Part shown: positions 24,480-37,267 of the stretch, piece by piece
Layout of the letters: the number at the start of each line of letters is the position of its first letter
Position numbering within the stretch: the first letter of the stretch is position 1
NCBI RefSeq assembly: GCF_000421165.1
Contig: NZ_ATWI01000014.1
Span: 57,663 to 121,662, forward strand
Source of the DNA: Marinobacter daepoensis DSM 16072
GTDB taxonomy: Bacteria; Pseudomonadota; Gammaproteobacteria; Pseudomonadales; Oleiphilaceae
Direction: 5' to 3'
Length of the DNA: 64,000 nucleotides
Translations under genes and position numbers: made by a program
Notes under the pieces: model-generated
The model's database searches: none
The model's input: only the letters and a program-made list of their open reading frames with translations
Told to the model about the DNA's origin: nothing

Positions 24480-25349
24480 TTAACGCCTCGGCAAATACCG
24501 TGATGGATCCACCGGGTTGCCGTTCTTGCGTATTTCAAAGTGCAGTTTCGGCTTATCGGTGCCGGTATTCCCCAGTTCGGCGATTACCTGCCCAGCTTTT
24601 ACACCCTCCCCTTCCTTTACGAGAATTTTCCGGTTGTGTGCGTAGGCGCTCAAATAATGTTCGTTGTGGTTCACAATAATCAGATTGCCGTAACCTAGCA
24701 AGCCGTTTCCTGCATACACCACGCTGCCATCAGCCGCCGCCTTGACCGAATCACCAGGCTTACCGGCGATATCGATCCCTTTGTTCACCTTTCCGGATGA
24801 TGAAAAACCAGCAATTACAGTGCCAGAGTGCGGCCAGTGCCATCGAACATTAGCCACAACCTGGCTACCCGATGCTCTGCCAGTTGACACCTTCGCCGTT
24901 GGTTTCGCGCTCGGTCTCGAGATTGATGACCCTGCGTTTGTACGAGGAGGGGGGGACGTTTTGGGTCTGGTAGGCCTGGAGGCCTGTGCAGTCTGGCGGA
25001 TGGTCCCCTTGCGGTCCAGGCGTAGAACCTGGCCAGGACGTATATTCCAGGGGGGGGAAATTCCATTGGCATCACCCAGTTCCCGGTAGTCTCGCCCGTA
25101 ACGCCAGGCTATGCGGTAAAGGGTTTCACCTTCCTTGACGACATGGGTTCCCCAGTAGACCGGGGGGTTGTAGAGGTTATCCTGATACAGTGCGCTGGTG
25201 TTACAACCGGCCAAAGCCATCATGCTTGCCACCAGAGTAAGGATCGCCAGCGCCCTGAACGTAGCAGGGCTAAAGAAGCCGGAAGCAGGAACTCCAGACC
25301 GCCGAACGGGGTGATGCTCAGATTTAGTGCGCCCGTTAGATTGAGTCAC
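24480..25349 (-). CDS. nlpD: NlpD-type LytM lipoprotein (amidase activator)
   Basis: A 289-residue lipoprotein with signal sequence and lipobox LAGC (C49), a LysM domain (about 66-110, GTHVVKEGETLYRIAWRYG), a Pro/Ser/Thr/Ala-rich linker and a C-terminal LytM domain (about 175-285). The LytM zinc ligands are degenerate: the first His of HxGxD is Asn in NKGIDIAG, and the last motif is LHFEIR. It is therefore probably a non-catalytic activator of cell-division amidases, as known for E. coli NlpD/AmiC. The n-region of the signal is unusually long, but no better start is visible. Confidence 0.95.
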   Translation of the reverse strand: MTQSNGRTKSEHHPVRRSGVPASGFFSPATFRALAILTLVASMMALAGCNTSALYQDNLYNPPVYWGTHVVKEGETLYRIAWRYGRDYRELGDANGISPPWNIRPGQVLRLDRKGTIRQTAQASRPTRPKTSPPPRTNAGSSISRPSAKPTAKVSTGRASGSQVVANVRWHWPHSGTVIAGFSSSGKVNKGIDIAGKPGDSVKAAADGSVVYAGNGLLGYGNLIIVNHNEHYLSAYAHNRKILVKEGEGVKAGQVIAELGNTGTDKPKLHFEIRKNGNPVDPSRYLPRR

Positions 25350-25482
25350 GTATTAAAAGCTGCCCGGTTATGAAATATCTATCTTAAGAGTGATCCTGAT
25401 CTTACCCTGCTTCCTATCATTCAGGACTAACTTACTAATATATTGCACGATTACGGGGCAATTCCAAGTTACTCTGAGCACA

Positions 25483-25531
25483 GGAATGTTACCGCCCGAA
25501 ACAGTTTTTTTGTGCGCCAGGTAACATTTCC
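25483..25531 (-). repeat. Large inverted repeat between DUF368 gene and nlpD
   Basis: GGAATGTTACC (25483-25493) pairs with GGTAACATTTCC (25520-25531) with a single bulged base, around a 26-base loop that includes a seven-T run. The hairpin begins three bases after the DUF368 stop on the minus strand. It may act as a terminator or processing signal for the surE-pcm-DUF368 transcript, but no T run follows the stem on that strand. Confidence 0.5.
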
Positions 25532-25533
25532 CG

Positions 25534-26508
25534 TCACACGGAGCGATTCGCCAGGCGCTGAGTTTTCTTCCCGGCGACTTCAAGCCCCAGCACCAGAGCC
25601 AGACCGATCACGGCCATCACCAGCGCCAGCAGCACCTGGGGATCCTGCCCGTATAGCGAAGCCCAGGCATCCGGCATGACGGGGGTCTGGCTCAGCGGTA
25701 CCTGATGGCCTGCACTACTGGTCCGCCAGCTCAGGGTTTCCTGCCAGGGCCAGACCTTGCTGAGAGCCCCCACCATGAATCCCGTCAATAACGCGAGCAC
25801 GAGGTCGTGAAAATAGCGGAACGCCAGAGTAATCAGGCGGGCCACCGATAGCAGGCCCACCAAACAGCCCACCATGAACAAACCAAGCGGAACCAGCTCC
25901 ACTCCTTTAATGGCAGCCAGAACAGGCGCGTACATCCCTATAATCAGGAGCAGAAAACTGCCGGAAATACCCGGCAGGATCATCGCAGAGATTGCCAGGG
26001 CACCAGCCCCCAGGAAGGCCAGTGCAGAGGGCGCGAGTTCGCTGGCCGGCAAGGTCGTCACCCACCAGGCAAAAATGGCCCCGGCGACGAACGGAAGAAA
26101 CAAAACCGGCGCCCACCGCCGGATCTGCTGGCCCACATGCCATACGGAGGCCACGATCAAACCAAAAAAGAAACTCCAGATCAGAATCGGATGTGCATCC
26201 AGTAACCAGGTAATCACAGAGGCCAGACTGACCACACTGGTGATAATGCCCGCCAGAAGCGTGACGAGGAAGGTGCCATCAATATCGCGCCAGAAACCGG
26301 CCACCTGGCCACGGAGCAACTGGCGTACAAAAGCCACAGGGGCTGCACTGATAGCCGCTAGCAAACGGAAATAGATTCCGGTAATAAACGCAATGGTGCC
26401 ACCGGAAACACCCGGCACAATGTCAGCCGCCCCCATCGCCATGCCACGCAGAAAAACACCGGCCATCCTATGAGAACGATCATTTCCGTTCTGGCTCTGC
26501 TCAGACAT
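25534..26508 (-). CDS. DUF368 family membrane protein (PopT-like undecaprenyl phosphate transporter)
   Basis: A 324-residue polytopic membrane protein with about eight to ten helices and the two DUF368 signatures ADIVPGVSGGTIAFITGIY and MILPGISGSFLLLIIGMY. These form an inverted-repeat pair around re-entrant loops. DUF368 proteins (PopT) were recently shown in Vibrio cholerae and Staphylococcus aureus to flip undecaprenyl phosphate back across the membrane. I start at ATG 26508, which overlaps the pcm stop as TGATG. A TTG one codon earlier is a less likely start. Confidence 0.9.
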   Translation of the reverse strand: MSEQSQNGNDRSHRMAGVFLRGMAMGAADIVPGVSGGTIAFITGIYFRLLAAISAAPVAFVRQLLRGQVAGFWRDIDGTFLVTLLAGIITSVVSLASVITWLLDAHPILIWSFFFGLIVASVWHVGQQIRRWAPVLFLPFVAGAIFAWWVTTLPASELAPSALAFLGAGALAISAMILPGISGSFLLLIIGMYAPVLAAIKGVELVPLGLFMVGCLVGLLSVARLITLAFRYFHDLVLALLTGFMVGALSKVWPWQETLSWRTSSAGHQVPLSQTPVMPDAWASLYGQDPQVLLALVMAVIGLALVLGLEVAGKKTQRLANRSV

Positions 26509-27164
26509 CAACGGACCACTCCACCAAGCAGCGGAACAAAGTGCACCGGCTCAAGATCACGACGTTCAAACTGGTCTCCTTTACGCGTAATCTCGACCAG
26601 CACCTGTTTTTCTTCCCCTACCGGCGCAATAAGAACACCGCCTTCTGCCAGTTGCTCCAGCAATTCTTGTGGCACTTCCACAGGCGCTGCCGTCACGATG
26701 ATGCCATTAAAGGGCCCCCGGTCCGGCCATCCCATTCCGCCATCCGCATGTTTTAACAGCACGTTCCGGACATTCAGCTGTCGCAGCCGGTCACGGGCAC
26801 GATCCTGAAGCGGTCGAATACGCTCTACGCTGTAGACTTCCGAAAACAACTGCGACAGCACCGCAGTCTGGTATCCGGAACCGGTTCCCAGTTCAAGGAC
26901 ACGCTCCGGGGCGTGGGCCAGCAGCAATTCCGTCATTCGAGCCACGATATACGGCTGAGACAATGTCTGGCCATGACCTATCGGCAAAGACGTATCTTCA
27001 TAGGCCCGATGTGAAAGCGCCTCATCCAGAAAAATGTGCCTCGGAACCTGCCCCATCACATCCAGCACCCGGTCCGATTCGATCCCGCTCTCCCGAAGAC
27101 GCTGAACAAGCCGCATGCGAGTTCGACGGGAGGTCATACCAATGCCTTCAAGCTGGGCACTCAT
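26508..27164 (-). CDS. pcm: Protein-L-isoaspartate O-methyltransferase
   Basis: A 218-residue SAM-dependent methyltransferase that repairs isoaspartyl residues. Family motifs are [18 protein letters not shown], the SAM-binding [15 protein letters not shown], and [19 protein letters not shown]. The ATG at 27164 overlaps the surE TGA by four bases and matches the usual start. The upstream extension to 27203 lies inside surE. It is part of the surE-pcm repair pair. Confidence 0.96.
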   Translation of the reverse strand: MSAQLEGIGMTSRRTRMRLVQRLRESGIESDRVLDVMGQVPRHIFLDEALSHRAYEDTSLPIGHGQTLSQPYIVARMTELLLAHAPERVLELGTGSGYQTAVLSQLFSEVYSVERIRPLQDRARDRLRQLNVRNVLLKHADGGMGWPDRGPFNGIIVTAAPVEVPQELLEQLAEGGVLIAPVGEEKQVLVEITRKGDQFERRDLEPVHFVPLLGGVVR

Positions 27165-27931
27165 GTCAGACCTCCTGCCATGGCATCCAGGCCGTCGACC
27201 CACTTACGGAGTTCCGACAGAGACTCATGCCGGGTCATATCAATATGCACCGGCGTGATGGAGACGTAACCTTCCCGGATCGCGTGAAAATCTGTGCCCG
27301 GGCCGGCATCCCCCCCCTTACCAGCGGCACCGATCCAGTAACGCTGTTTACCGCGGGGGCACGTCACGGGGACCGCCCCCTCAGCGCGCTCCCGATGACC
27401 TAGCCTGGTTACCCGAAACCCATTCAGGCGCTCCCAGGGCAAGTCCGGCACATTCACGTTGAGAATAGACCGCGGGCCCAACTGGAGCGCCAGCTTGTTT
27501 TCTAGCAGTAGCCGGACAACCCGGGCTGCCGTCTCATAATGAAAATGTCCATCGTTGACCAGCGACACTGCGATGGCGGGTAGCCCCAGATGCCGCCCTT
27601 CGGTCGCCGCAGCGACCGTACCCGAGTAGATGATGTCATCGCCAAGGTTGGCATGAGTATTGATGCCTGAAACCACACGATCAAAGCCCCGATCAAACAA
27701 ACCGTTCACCGCAAGGTGAACACAATCCGTCGGGGTCCCATCCACCGATCGGAAGCCATTAGGGTGCTCCTCTACGGTCAGTGGACGGTTTAACGTCAGC
27801 GCATTGCTGGCGCCGCTGTGGTCCCGGTCCGGAGCCACCACTTCCAGCTCCCCGAGTCCCTGCAGGCCCTCATACAGCGCCACCAGACCTGGCGAGTGCA
27901 CGCCATCGTCGTTGGACAACAGAATTCGCAC
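27161..27931 (-). CDS. surE: 5'/3'-nucleotidase SurE
   Basis: A 256-residue phosphatase acting on nucleoside 5' and 3' monophosphates in stationary-phase survival. The metal-binding N terminus [15 protein letters not shown] (Asp-Asp), the SGASNALTL loop and [22 protein letters not shown] are typical. It lies in the conserved truD-surE-pcm order and overlaps pcm. Confidence 0.97.
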   Translation of the reverse strand: MRILLSNDDGVHSPGLVALYEGLQGLGELEVVAPDRDHSGASNALTLNRPLTVEEHPNGFRSVDGTPTDCVHLAVNGLFDRGFDRVVSGINTHANLGDDIIYSGTVAAATEGRHLGLPAIAVSLVNDGHFHYETAARVVRLLLENKLALQLGPRSILNVNVPDLPWERLNGFRVTRLGHRERAEGAVPVTCPRGKQRYWIGAAGKGGDAGPGTDFHAIREGYVSITPVHIDMTRHESLSELRKWVDGLDAMAGGLT

Positions 27932-27951
27932 AGTATTCTCCGCTAGCCATA

Positions 27952-29007
27952 CTACTTGTTATCACGGCCGAGGCTCATGTCCTCAAGCTCGAAAAGATCA
28001 CCCAATACCGTCGTGGCGTATTGCCCGGGGGATAACTCAAACTGCAATCGCAGAGTTGTCTCATCCAACCACTGCCAGGACAACGCTTTCGGGCTAGCCA
28101 CCAGCATACGGCGCTCTGGTTTCATCCGGGTGGCACTGAACAGCTTTGCCAACTCAGGGCAGGACTCAACCACGCTCCGTTCCAACACTTCCTGATCTCC
28201 GGTGGCCAACGTTCCGCCATCGCCCCAGAGGGGGCCAGACGGCACATTCCCGGATTCCACGGGCTCACCCGGCAACCCGGTCGTCCAGGAACCCTCAGCA
28301 ACTCGTCTGGCCAGAACCTGGTTGAACAGCCAGGAGCGCGCAGCCGAAAAGTACAATACGTTTTTCGACGCGCTTCTGCCAGCACGCCCGCGCTTACGAT
28401 TCATTCGCGATGGATCTAACCGGGCGGCACGATCAAGATTTGAACCATTAAAACCGAATCGCTGCGGGCCAAAGTAATTCGGAGCCCCCTGAAGCGCCAG
28501 CCGCTCCAAAGCCGCATTCACAGACCCACGCTGACCGTCCACGTTGCGTAAAACAATATCGAACCGGTTGCTCTGATGATCTCCCCGGCGCAGCTTACGG
28601 GAATAGCGGACCGCCGCCAGCACAGGCCAACGGGCACAGACCTCCGCCATCAGTGCCTCGTCCTCATACTCCCGGCCAGGCCGGTAAAGGCTGAACCACT
28701 GTATTGTCACCGCATGCCGATCTTTCAGGCCACAAAACCCGATGTCGAAGGAGCGGCACTCTGCCAGCGACGAGAGCTCGCGGGCCACATACTCCGTGTT
28801 ATCCCCGGTTTTCTCCAGCCGCAGGCATAAGTGTTCACCTTCACCGGCAACGCTTATATGCTCATCCGTCGCCGGGGGCAACTCCCTTGAAGGCCAGAGC
28901 ACCTCGGTAACCCGGAAATCTGCCGGAGAGGTTTTCAGCTGTGCCCGCGCGACACGAACACCTCCGGATACGGGCCAGTCTAATCGCCAACGTGAATCCT
29001 CTGTCAC
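27952..29007 (-). CDS. truD: tRNA pseudouridine(13) synthase
   Basis: A 351-residue pseudouridine synthase for U13 of tRNA-Glu and others. The catalytic aspartate is in [17 protein letters not shown], and [14 protein letters not shown] is the family-specific motif. The start ATG overlaps the ispF stop by four bases. surE follows 20 bases after its stop. Confidence 0.95.
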   Translation of the reverse strand: MTEDSRWRLDWPVSGGVRVARAQLKTSPADFRVTEVLWPSRELPPATDEHISVAGEGEHLCLRLEKTGDNTEYVARELSSLAECRSFDIGFCGLKDRHAVTIQWFSLYRPGREYEDEALMAEVCARWPVLAAVRYSRKLRRGDHQSNRFDIVLRNVDGQRGSVNAALERLALQGAPNYFGPQRFGFNGSNLDRAARLDPSRMNRKRGRAGRSASKNVLYFSAARSWLFNQVLARRVAEGSWTTGLPGEPVESGNVPSGPLWGDGGTLATGDQEVLERSVVESCPELAKLFSATRMKPERRMLVASPKALSWQWLDETTLRLQFELSPGQYATTVLGDLFELEDMSLGRDNK

Positions 29008-29483
29008 TGCGTCAAAACCTCAAGCAGACAGACCGCCTGACAGGCAATGCCTTCGCCACGACCGGTGAACCCCAGATTTTCCGTTGTGGTTGCCTTTACG
29101 CTTACACGATTCACCGACACCCCCAGGTCCTCAGCAATGTTCATCCGCATAGCCTCAATGTGGGGAGCCATTTTCGGTGCCTGAGCAATAAGGGTGGTAT
29201 CTACATTCGTAACCGAATACCCCTCTTCTGACACCCGCTGCATAACACGCCGCAACAGCTCGCGACTGTCCGCCCCGGCCCACTCCGCACTTGTGTCGGG
29301 AAAGAGGTGACCGATGTCCCCCAAAGCAGCAGCTCCCAGGAGCGCATCCGCCAGAGCATGAAGCAACACATCCCCGTCAGAATGGGCTTTGAGCCCCTGA
29401 TCGTAGGGAATCGTCACACCACCAAGAATGACAGAATCGCCCTCACAGAAGGCATGGACATCAAAGCCCTGACCAATACGCAT
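29004..29483 (-). CDS. ispF: 2-C-methyl-D-erythritol 2,4-cyclodiphosphate synthase
   Basis: A 159-residue trimeric zinc enzyme of the MEP isoprenoid pathway. It has DVHAF and the zinc/substrate motif [22 protein letters not shown], and the C-terminal [15 protein letters not shown]. Two ATGs two codons apart are available. I chose 29483 because the upstream GGAG is then six bases away, and the resulting [10 protein letters not shown] is canonical. Confidence 0.97.
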   Translation of the reverse strand: MRIGQGFDVHAFCEGDSVILGGVTIPYDQGLKAHSDGDVLLHALADALLGAAALGDIGHLFPDTSAEWAGADSRELLRRVMQRVSEEGYSVTNVDTTLIAQAPKMAPHIEAMRMNIAEDLGVSVNRVSVKATTTENLGFTGRGEGIACQAVCLLEVLTQ

Positions 29484-29520
29484 GATCATCTCCGGTAACT
29501 GAACAGAACAAAGGGCTGAG

Positions 29521-30222
29521 TCACTGGCGGCTGAGGATAAACTCTGCCAGTGCAAGATCCGAGGGAACCGTGATCTTCAGGTTGTCGGGCCGCCCTTCTA
29601 CCAATACCGGCATGTTACCGGAAAACTCCATGGCAGAGGACTCATCCGTCACGGTCTGAGCTTTTTCAAGGCAGTCCGACAGGGCTTTTTTCAAAGCACC
29701 AAACCTAAACATCTGCGGCGTCAGTGCACGCCATAACTGGCTCCGGTCAACAGTTTCGCTCACGACCGGCAACGGCCCGGCCTCTGCAAGTTTCAACGTA
29801 TCCGCCACCGGTGCCGCCAGCAAACCACCCACCGGGTGCTCCGACAGCATCGAAATTAACCGGGCCAGATCCTCACGATGCACACACGGCCGCGCAGCAT
29901 CATGAACCAGTACCCAGTCATCTTCGGTCGCCAGCCCTTCCAAAGCCACCAGCGCCGACAGCACCGAGTCCGCCCGCTCACTGCCTCCGGTACAGGTCTG
30001 CACCCGGGCATCCCTCGCCGACTCACTATCCGGCCACCAATGATCCTGAGCATTCAGCGGCACCATACAACCTTTAAACGGGGCGCTGTCCAACAGGCGG
30101 GACAGGGTGATATCCAGAATAAAACGGTTATTGATTTTGAGGTACTGCTTGGGGCATTCGGCTTTCATACGCTGACCGATGCCAGCAGCAGGAACGATAA
30201 GCCAAAGATCTACTTTTTTCAT
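29521..30222 (-). CDS. ispD: 2-C-methyl-D-erythritol 4-phosphate cytidylyltransferase
   Basis: A 233-residue MEP-pathway enzyme that makes CDP-ME from MEP and CTP. The nucleotide-binding [17 protein letters not shown], the [13 protein letters not shown] stretch and the C-terminal [15 protein letters not shown] are family hallmarks. It precedes ispF by 37 bases on the same strand and follows ftsB. Confidence 0.96.
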   Translation of the reverse strand: MKKVDLWLIVPAAGIGQRMKAECPKQYLKINNRFILDITLSRLLDSAPFKGCMVPLNAQDHWWPDSESARDARVQTCTGGSERADSVLSALVALEGLATEDDWVLVHDAARPCVHREDLARLISMLSEHPVGGLLAAPVADTLKLAEAGPLPVVSETVDRSQLWRALTPQMFRFGALKKALSDCLEKAQTVTDESSAMEFSGNMPVLVEGRPDNLKITVPSDLALAEFILSRQ

Positions 30223-30315
30223 GGAAGGTACGTCAAAGGTCAGATGAGCGCCGGGGAGAGCCTCTCCGGAAATTTCGAAGGCAAGGGATGGCTGGCAAGA
30301 AGTGCACGCCTGAAC

Positions 30316-30588
30316 TCAGTTTTCAACAACGAGAAAAAAAGTCTCATCTTCACGAATCAGGCCAAGATTCATTCGGGCCCGCTCTTCCACGGCCCCCTGC
30401 TCGTTCCGAAGATTGCGCACTTCCGCATACAACCGGTCATTCCGGGTAGCCAGTTCGGCATTCTCCGAACGCTGCTCGGCAATCGACTGCTCCAAGGCCC
30501 AGACCTGTGCAAAGCTGCCCTCTCCTATCCACAGGCGAACCTGCAACAGGAGTATCAGCACTACCAGTATGGCCCAGAGAGATTTCAT
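30316..30588 (-). CDS. ftsB: Cell division protein FtsB
   Basis: A 90-residue bitopic divisome protein with an N-terminal membrane helix (LWAILVVLILLLQVRLWIG) and a coiled coil from about residue 28 to 70. The ERARMNLGLIREDETFF motif near the C terminus is typical. FtsB bridges FtsL and FtsQ in septum formation. The eno-ftsB-ispD order is conserved. Confidence 0.93.
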   Translation of the reverse strand: MKSLWAILVVLILLLQVRLWIGEGSFAQVWALEQSIAEQRSENAELATRNDRLYAEVRNLRNEQGAVEERARMNLGLIREDETFFLVVEN

Positions 30589-30686
30589 TCAAAACCCGTG
30601 CGAAAACAGAAAATATAATAATGTCGAAGGTCAATTATAGACCTTATAGTAGATTAGCAACAATTTTACGTAACTGATTGTATAAA

Positions 30687-30729
30687 AAGGCCATCGTGTC
30701 TGAACTTTCATCCAGAACGCGATGGCCTT
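30687..30729 (-). terminator. Probable terminator downstream of eno
   Basis: AAGGCCATCG (30687-30696) and CGATGGCCTT (30720-30729) form a 10-bp stem. A shorter inner stem (TCTG with CAGA) lies in the loop. On the minus strand the stem is followed by TTTTTA, fitting termination of eno before ftsB. Confidence 0.75.
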
Positions 30730-30742
30730 AACATTTTGTTAC

Positions 30743-30762
30743 CTGCCAGGCCTGCCTGGCAA
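30743..30762 (-). terminator. First hairpin after eno
   Basis: CCTGCCAGG and CCTGGCA form a GC-rich hairpin 22 bases after the eno stop on the minus strand, just before the larger hairpin with the T run. The two may act as a double terminator or stabilise the 3' end of the eno mRNA. Confidence 0.45.
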
Positions 30763-30783
30763 GTTAAAAAATGCGCTCAGGGA

Positions 30784-32106
<1,323 letters not shown>

Positions 32107-32140
32107 TTACCACTATACAAGCTTTGAATGATGGTGCCGG

Positions 32141-32250
32141 GCGATCAACTGGAAGAGCCTGCCGAAAACCGCTACAAGCACTTCCCTGTGTACTTCTTTC
32201 CGGCCATCCCTGACCTCCGAAATGTTCGGCAGGCTCTTCCAGTCGCTCGC
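32141..32250. repeat. 110-bp element bounded by 26-bp inverted repeats
   Basis: The left arm (32141-32166) and right arm (32225-32250) are inverted copies matching at 24 of 26 positions. The inner 19 bases, ACTGGAAGAGCCTGCCGAA, are perfect. The 58-base centre is not self-complementary. It occupies the gap between eno and kdsA. It could be a MITE-like or REP-like unit or a large mRNA hairpin. Confidence 0.75.
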
Positions 32251-32315
32251 TCTCAAAGTTCGCACTATGCCTTCATTCTGAAAAGTGATGGGGCATGCGA
32301 CCTTTCAAAACACCA

Positions 32316-34850
<2,535 letters not shown>

Positions 34851-34890
34851 TCAAGATGGGACGCCAGACTACCAGAAAGCCCCTCTCTAC

Positions 34891-36228
34891 TCAATCACAA
34901 TCCCGCTCGACAATCAGCCGCCAACCGGCGGCATGGGCGCTTCCGGAGTATCGGCCAGAAGTCCACAAATCGCCAATGGCAACCCACTCGTCATGACCGT
35001 CACGAATCTCTGAAACCAGCGGCAGAACGGGCCTTTCCCATGGAGGAACCCCTCGCTCCTGCAACCAGGTTTTCAGCGATCTGGAAGGGCCATTTTCGGT
35101 GAACCGGACTCTTTCACCCCCTTGCCTCGTAGATACCCTTATTTCCGGATGCGAGGTTTCCGTTGTATTTCCATCATTCGCGGGTACCAGCCGTAACGAC
35201 CAATACCCCCAACGCAACGTGCGCCCGACAGTCAACACCTCTGAGCCCGATGGCACCTCGACCTCCGGGACCAGATACAGGTGATGGCGATATCTCCGGA
35301 TGTAAAAACCGTCCCCCACCAACTCTGGATTCCGGTCTGGCGCAGCATGGACCAGAGCGCCGAGCACAGCGTCCCAGTCAGATACACCCGGCAAAGCAAA
35401 CCCGTTGCTCCGAATCCACCAACACACCAGATTTTTCCGTTCAAGGCCAGTCAATGAAGAAAAACGTACGAGCCGGACCCGCCCCTCATCATCACCGCAA
35501 TCCGCCCACTGCATTTCTGCGAGCCGCCGGTTCAGTGCCTCACTCTCAGCGCATGCGCGTGCGCTGTAGGCGATGCGCTTTAACAGCCCTGGCCACCGCT
35601 CTGAGAGGCGGGGCATCACCGAATGCCGGAGAAAGTTGCGGTCGTGCACCTCACTGACATTGCTGGGGTCTTCCACCCAAGGTATCCCCCGCTCGCTGGC
35701 CACCTGAAGCAGCCGCGCCCGGGAAATACCCAGCCACGGACGAAACAGATGCCCTCTCCAGAGAGCCCGGGTACGCGGCATTCCCGCCAACCCACGAACG
35801 CCGGAACCGCGCAGCATCCTGAACAACACCGTTTCAGCCTGATCGTCTGCATGATGAGCCATCAACAACAGGTCCCCGGGGCCGATCACGCTATGGAACA
35901 CTTCGTAACGCGCCTCTCTCGCCGCGGCTTCAATACCCCCGTCCTCAGCGTCTACAGAAACCCGATGTACATTCAGCGATACACCCAGCCGTTCACAGAC
36001 CTCTCGGCAGGTCCGCTCTGTGTCTTCATGATTGGGTTGCAACTGATGATTGATGTGCAGCGCTCTGACAGCCGGATGGGCCGCAGCAACGACTTGCAAA
36101 AGCAGCGATGAGTCCAGGCCTCCGCTAAAGGCAACCCAGAGCTGGTGATAATCGGGGAGGTTCAGTATCGGCCCGAGCAAGTCCTCGGGCCACTCTGTCC
36201 CGGCGGTGGTGTTACCGCCCGCCTTCAT
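34891..36228 (-). CDS. tilS: tRNA(Ile)-lysidine synthase
   Basis: A 445-residue N-type ATP pyrophosphatase that converts C34 of tRNA-Ile(CAU) to lysidine. The PP-loop SGGLDSS is at residues 35-41, [21 protein letters not shown] is the family's second motif, and the C-terminal lysidine-synthetase domain ([15 protein letters not shown]) is present. The start overlaps the accA end by 17 bases, an arrangement seen in many gammaproteobacteria. Confidence 0.95.
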   Translation of the reverse strand: MKAGGNTTAGTEWPEDLLGPILNLPDYHQLWVAFSGGLDSSLLLQVVAAAHPAVRALHINHQLQPNHEDTERTCREVCERLGVSLNVHRVSVDAEDGGIEAAAREARYEVFHSVIGPGDLLLMAHHADDQAETVLFRMLRGSGVRGLAGMPRTRALWRGHLFRPWLGISRARLLQVASERGIPWVEDPSNVSEVHDRNFLRHSVMPRLSERWPGLLKRIAYSARACAESEALNRRLAEMQWADCGDDEGRVRLVRFSSLTGLERKNLVCWWIRSNGFALPGVSDWDAVLGALVHAAPDRNPELVGDGFYIRRYRHHLYLVPEVEVPSGSEVLTVGRTLRWGYWSLRLVPANDGNTTETSHPEIRVSTRQGGERVRFTENGPSRSLKTWLQERGVPPWERPVLPLVSEIRDGHDEWVAIGDLWTSGRYSGSAHAAGWRLIVERDCD

Positions 36229-37165
36229 AACGAGTCAAACGTTCATACCGACGGGAAACCAGCTCTTCCAATGGAAGCCGGTTCAATTCAGCCACGCCTT
36301 TCGAGAGCTGCTGCTTGAGGCTCTCCGCCATTTTCTCAGGGTTGCGGTGAGCACCACCAAGCGGCTCATCGATCACATGATCGGCAACGCCCAGTTCTTT
36401 CAGGCGACCGGCGGTTACGCCCATGGCCTCCGCGGCCTGCGCCGCGTATTCCGCGCTTTTCCAGAGAATGGACGCACAACCTTCGGGTGAAATGACCGCA
36501 TAGGTTGAATACTGCAACATGTTAAGCTGGTCACAAACCCCAATGGCCAGAGCACCGCCAGAACCCCCTTCGCCAATCACCGTGGAGATGATCGGGGTTT
36601 TCAGACGGGACATCACCGCCAGATTGAAGGCAATCGCCTCACTCTGGCCTCGCTCCTCCGCGCCAATTCCCGGATAGGCACCCGGCGTATCAATAAAGGT
36701 AAGGATCGGCATTTTGAAGCGCTCAGCCATCTCCATCAGGCGCAGGGCTTTGCGATACCCTTCAGGACGCGGCATACCAAAGTTACGCTTAACCTTGTCT
36801 CTGACTTCTCGCCCTTTCTGGTGACCAATCACCATGACCGGCTGATTATCCAGCCGCGCGGTTCCGCCAATGATAGAGAGATCATCCGCGTAGCGGCGGT
36901 CGCCATGCAACTCGTCAAAATCTTCGAAAATCAAGTCGATATAGTCCTGCGTGTAAGGACGACGCGGATGCCTTGCCAGGCGGGCGATATCCCAGGACTT
37001 GAGATCTGAAAAGATCGACTCAGTCAGACTGATACTTTTCTTTTTCAGACGACTGATTTCATCGGTAATGTTGATATCGGTGTCGTTACCCACCATACGA
37101 AGCTCTTCAATTTTGGCTTCCAGGTCGGCGATCGGCTGTTCGAAATCCAGGTAGTTAGGGTTCAT
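36212..37165 (-). CDS. accA: Acetyl-CoA carboxylase carboxyltransferase subunit alpha
   Basis: A 317-residue subunit of the carboxyltransferase that makes malonyl-CoA. It starts [22 protein letters not shown] and has the crotonase-like motifs [23 protein letters not shown] and [13 protein letters not shown]. The beta subunit gene is not in this window. It lies downstream of dnaE with a 102-base gap, as in many proteobacteria. Confidence 0.97.
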   Translation of the reverse strand: MNPNYLDFEQPIADLEAKIEELRMVGNDTDINITDEISRLKKKSISLTESIFSDLKSWDIARLARHPRRPYTQDYIDLIFEDFDELHGDRRYADDLSIIGGTARLDNQPVMVIGHQKGREVRDKVKRNFGMPRPEGYRKALRLMEMAERFKMPILTFIDTPGAYPGIGAEERGQSEAIAFNLAVMSRLKTPIISTVIGEGGSGGALAIGVCDQLNMLQYSTYAVISPEGCASILWKSAEYAAQAAEAMGVTAGRLKELGVADHVIDEPLGGAHRNPEKMAESLKQQLSKGVAELNRLPLEELVSRRYERLTRYEGGR

Positions 37166-37267
37166 GATGTTCCATCATTTTTTTGCCAGGCGAGCCGAAG
37201 CCCGCCAAAACCAGAATTTGGGGTAAAGATAGCAGCGCTGATGGTAAGGCTAAAGCGGACATTGGTC

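Noticed and set aside
26509..26511. TTG as the start codon of the DUF368 gene
   Set aside because: The ATG immediately after it overlaps the pcm stop as TGATG, a common coupling arrangement, and is the better start.
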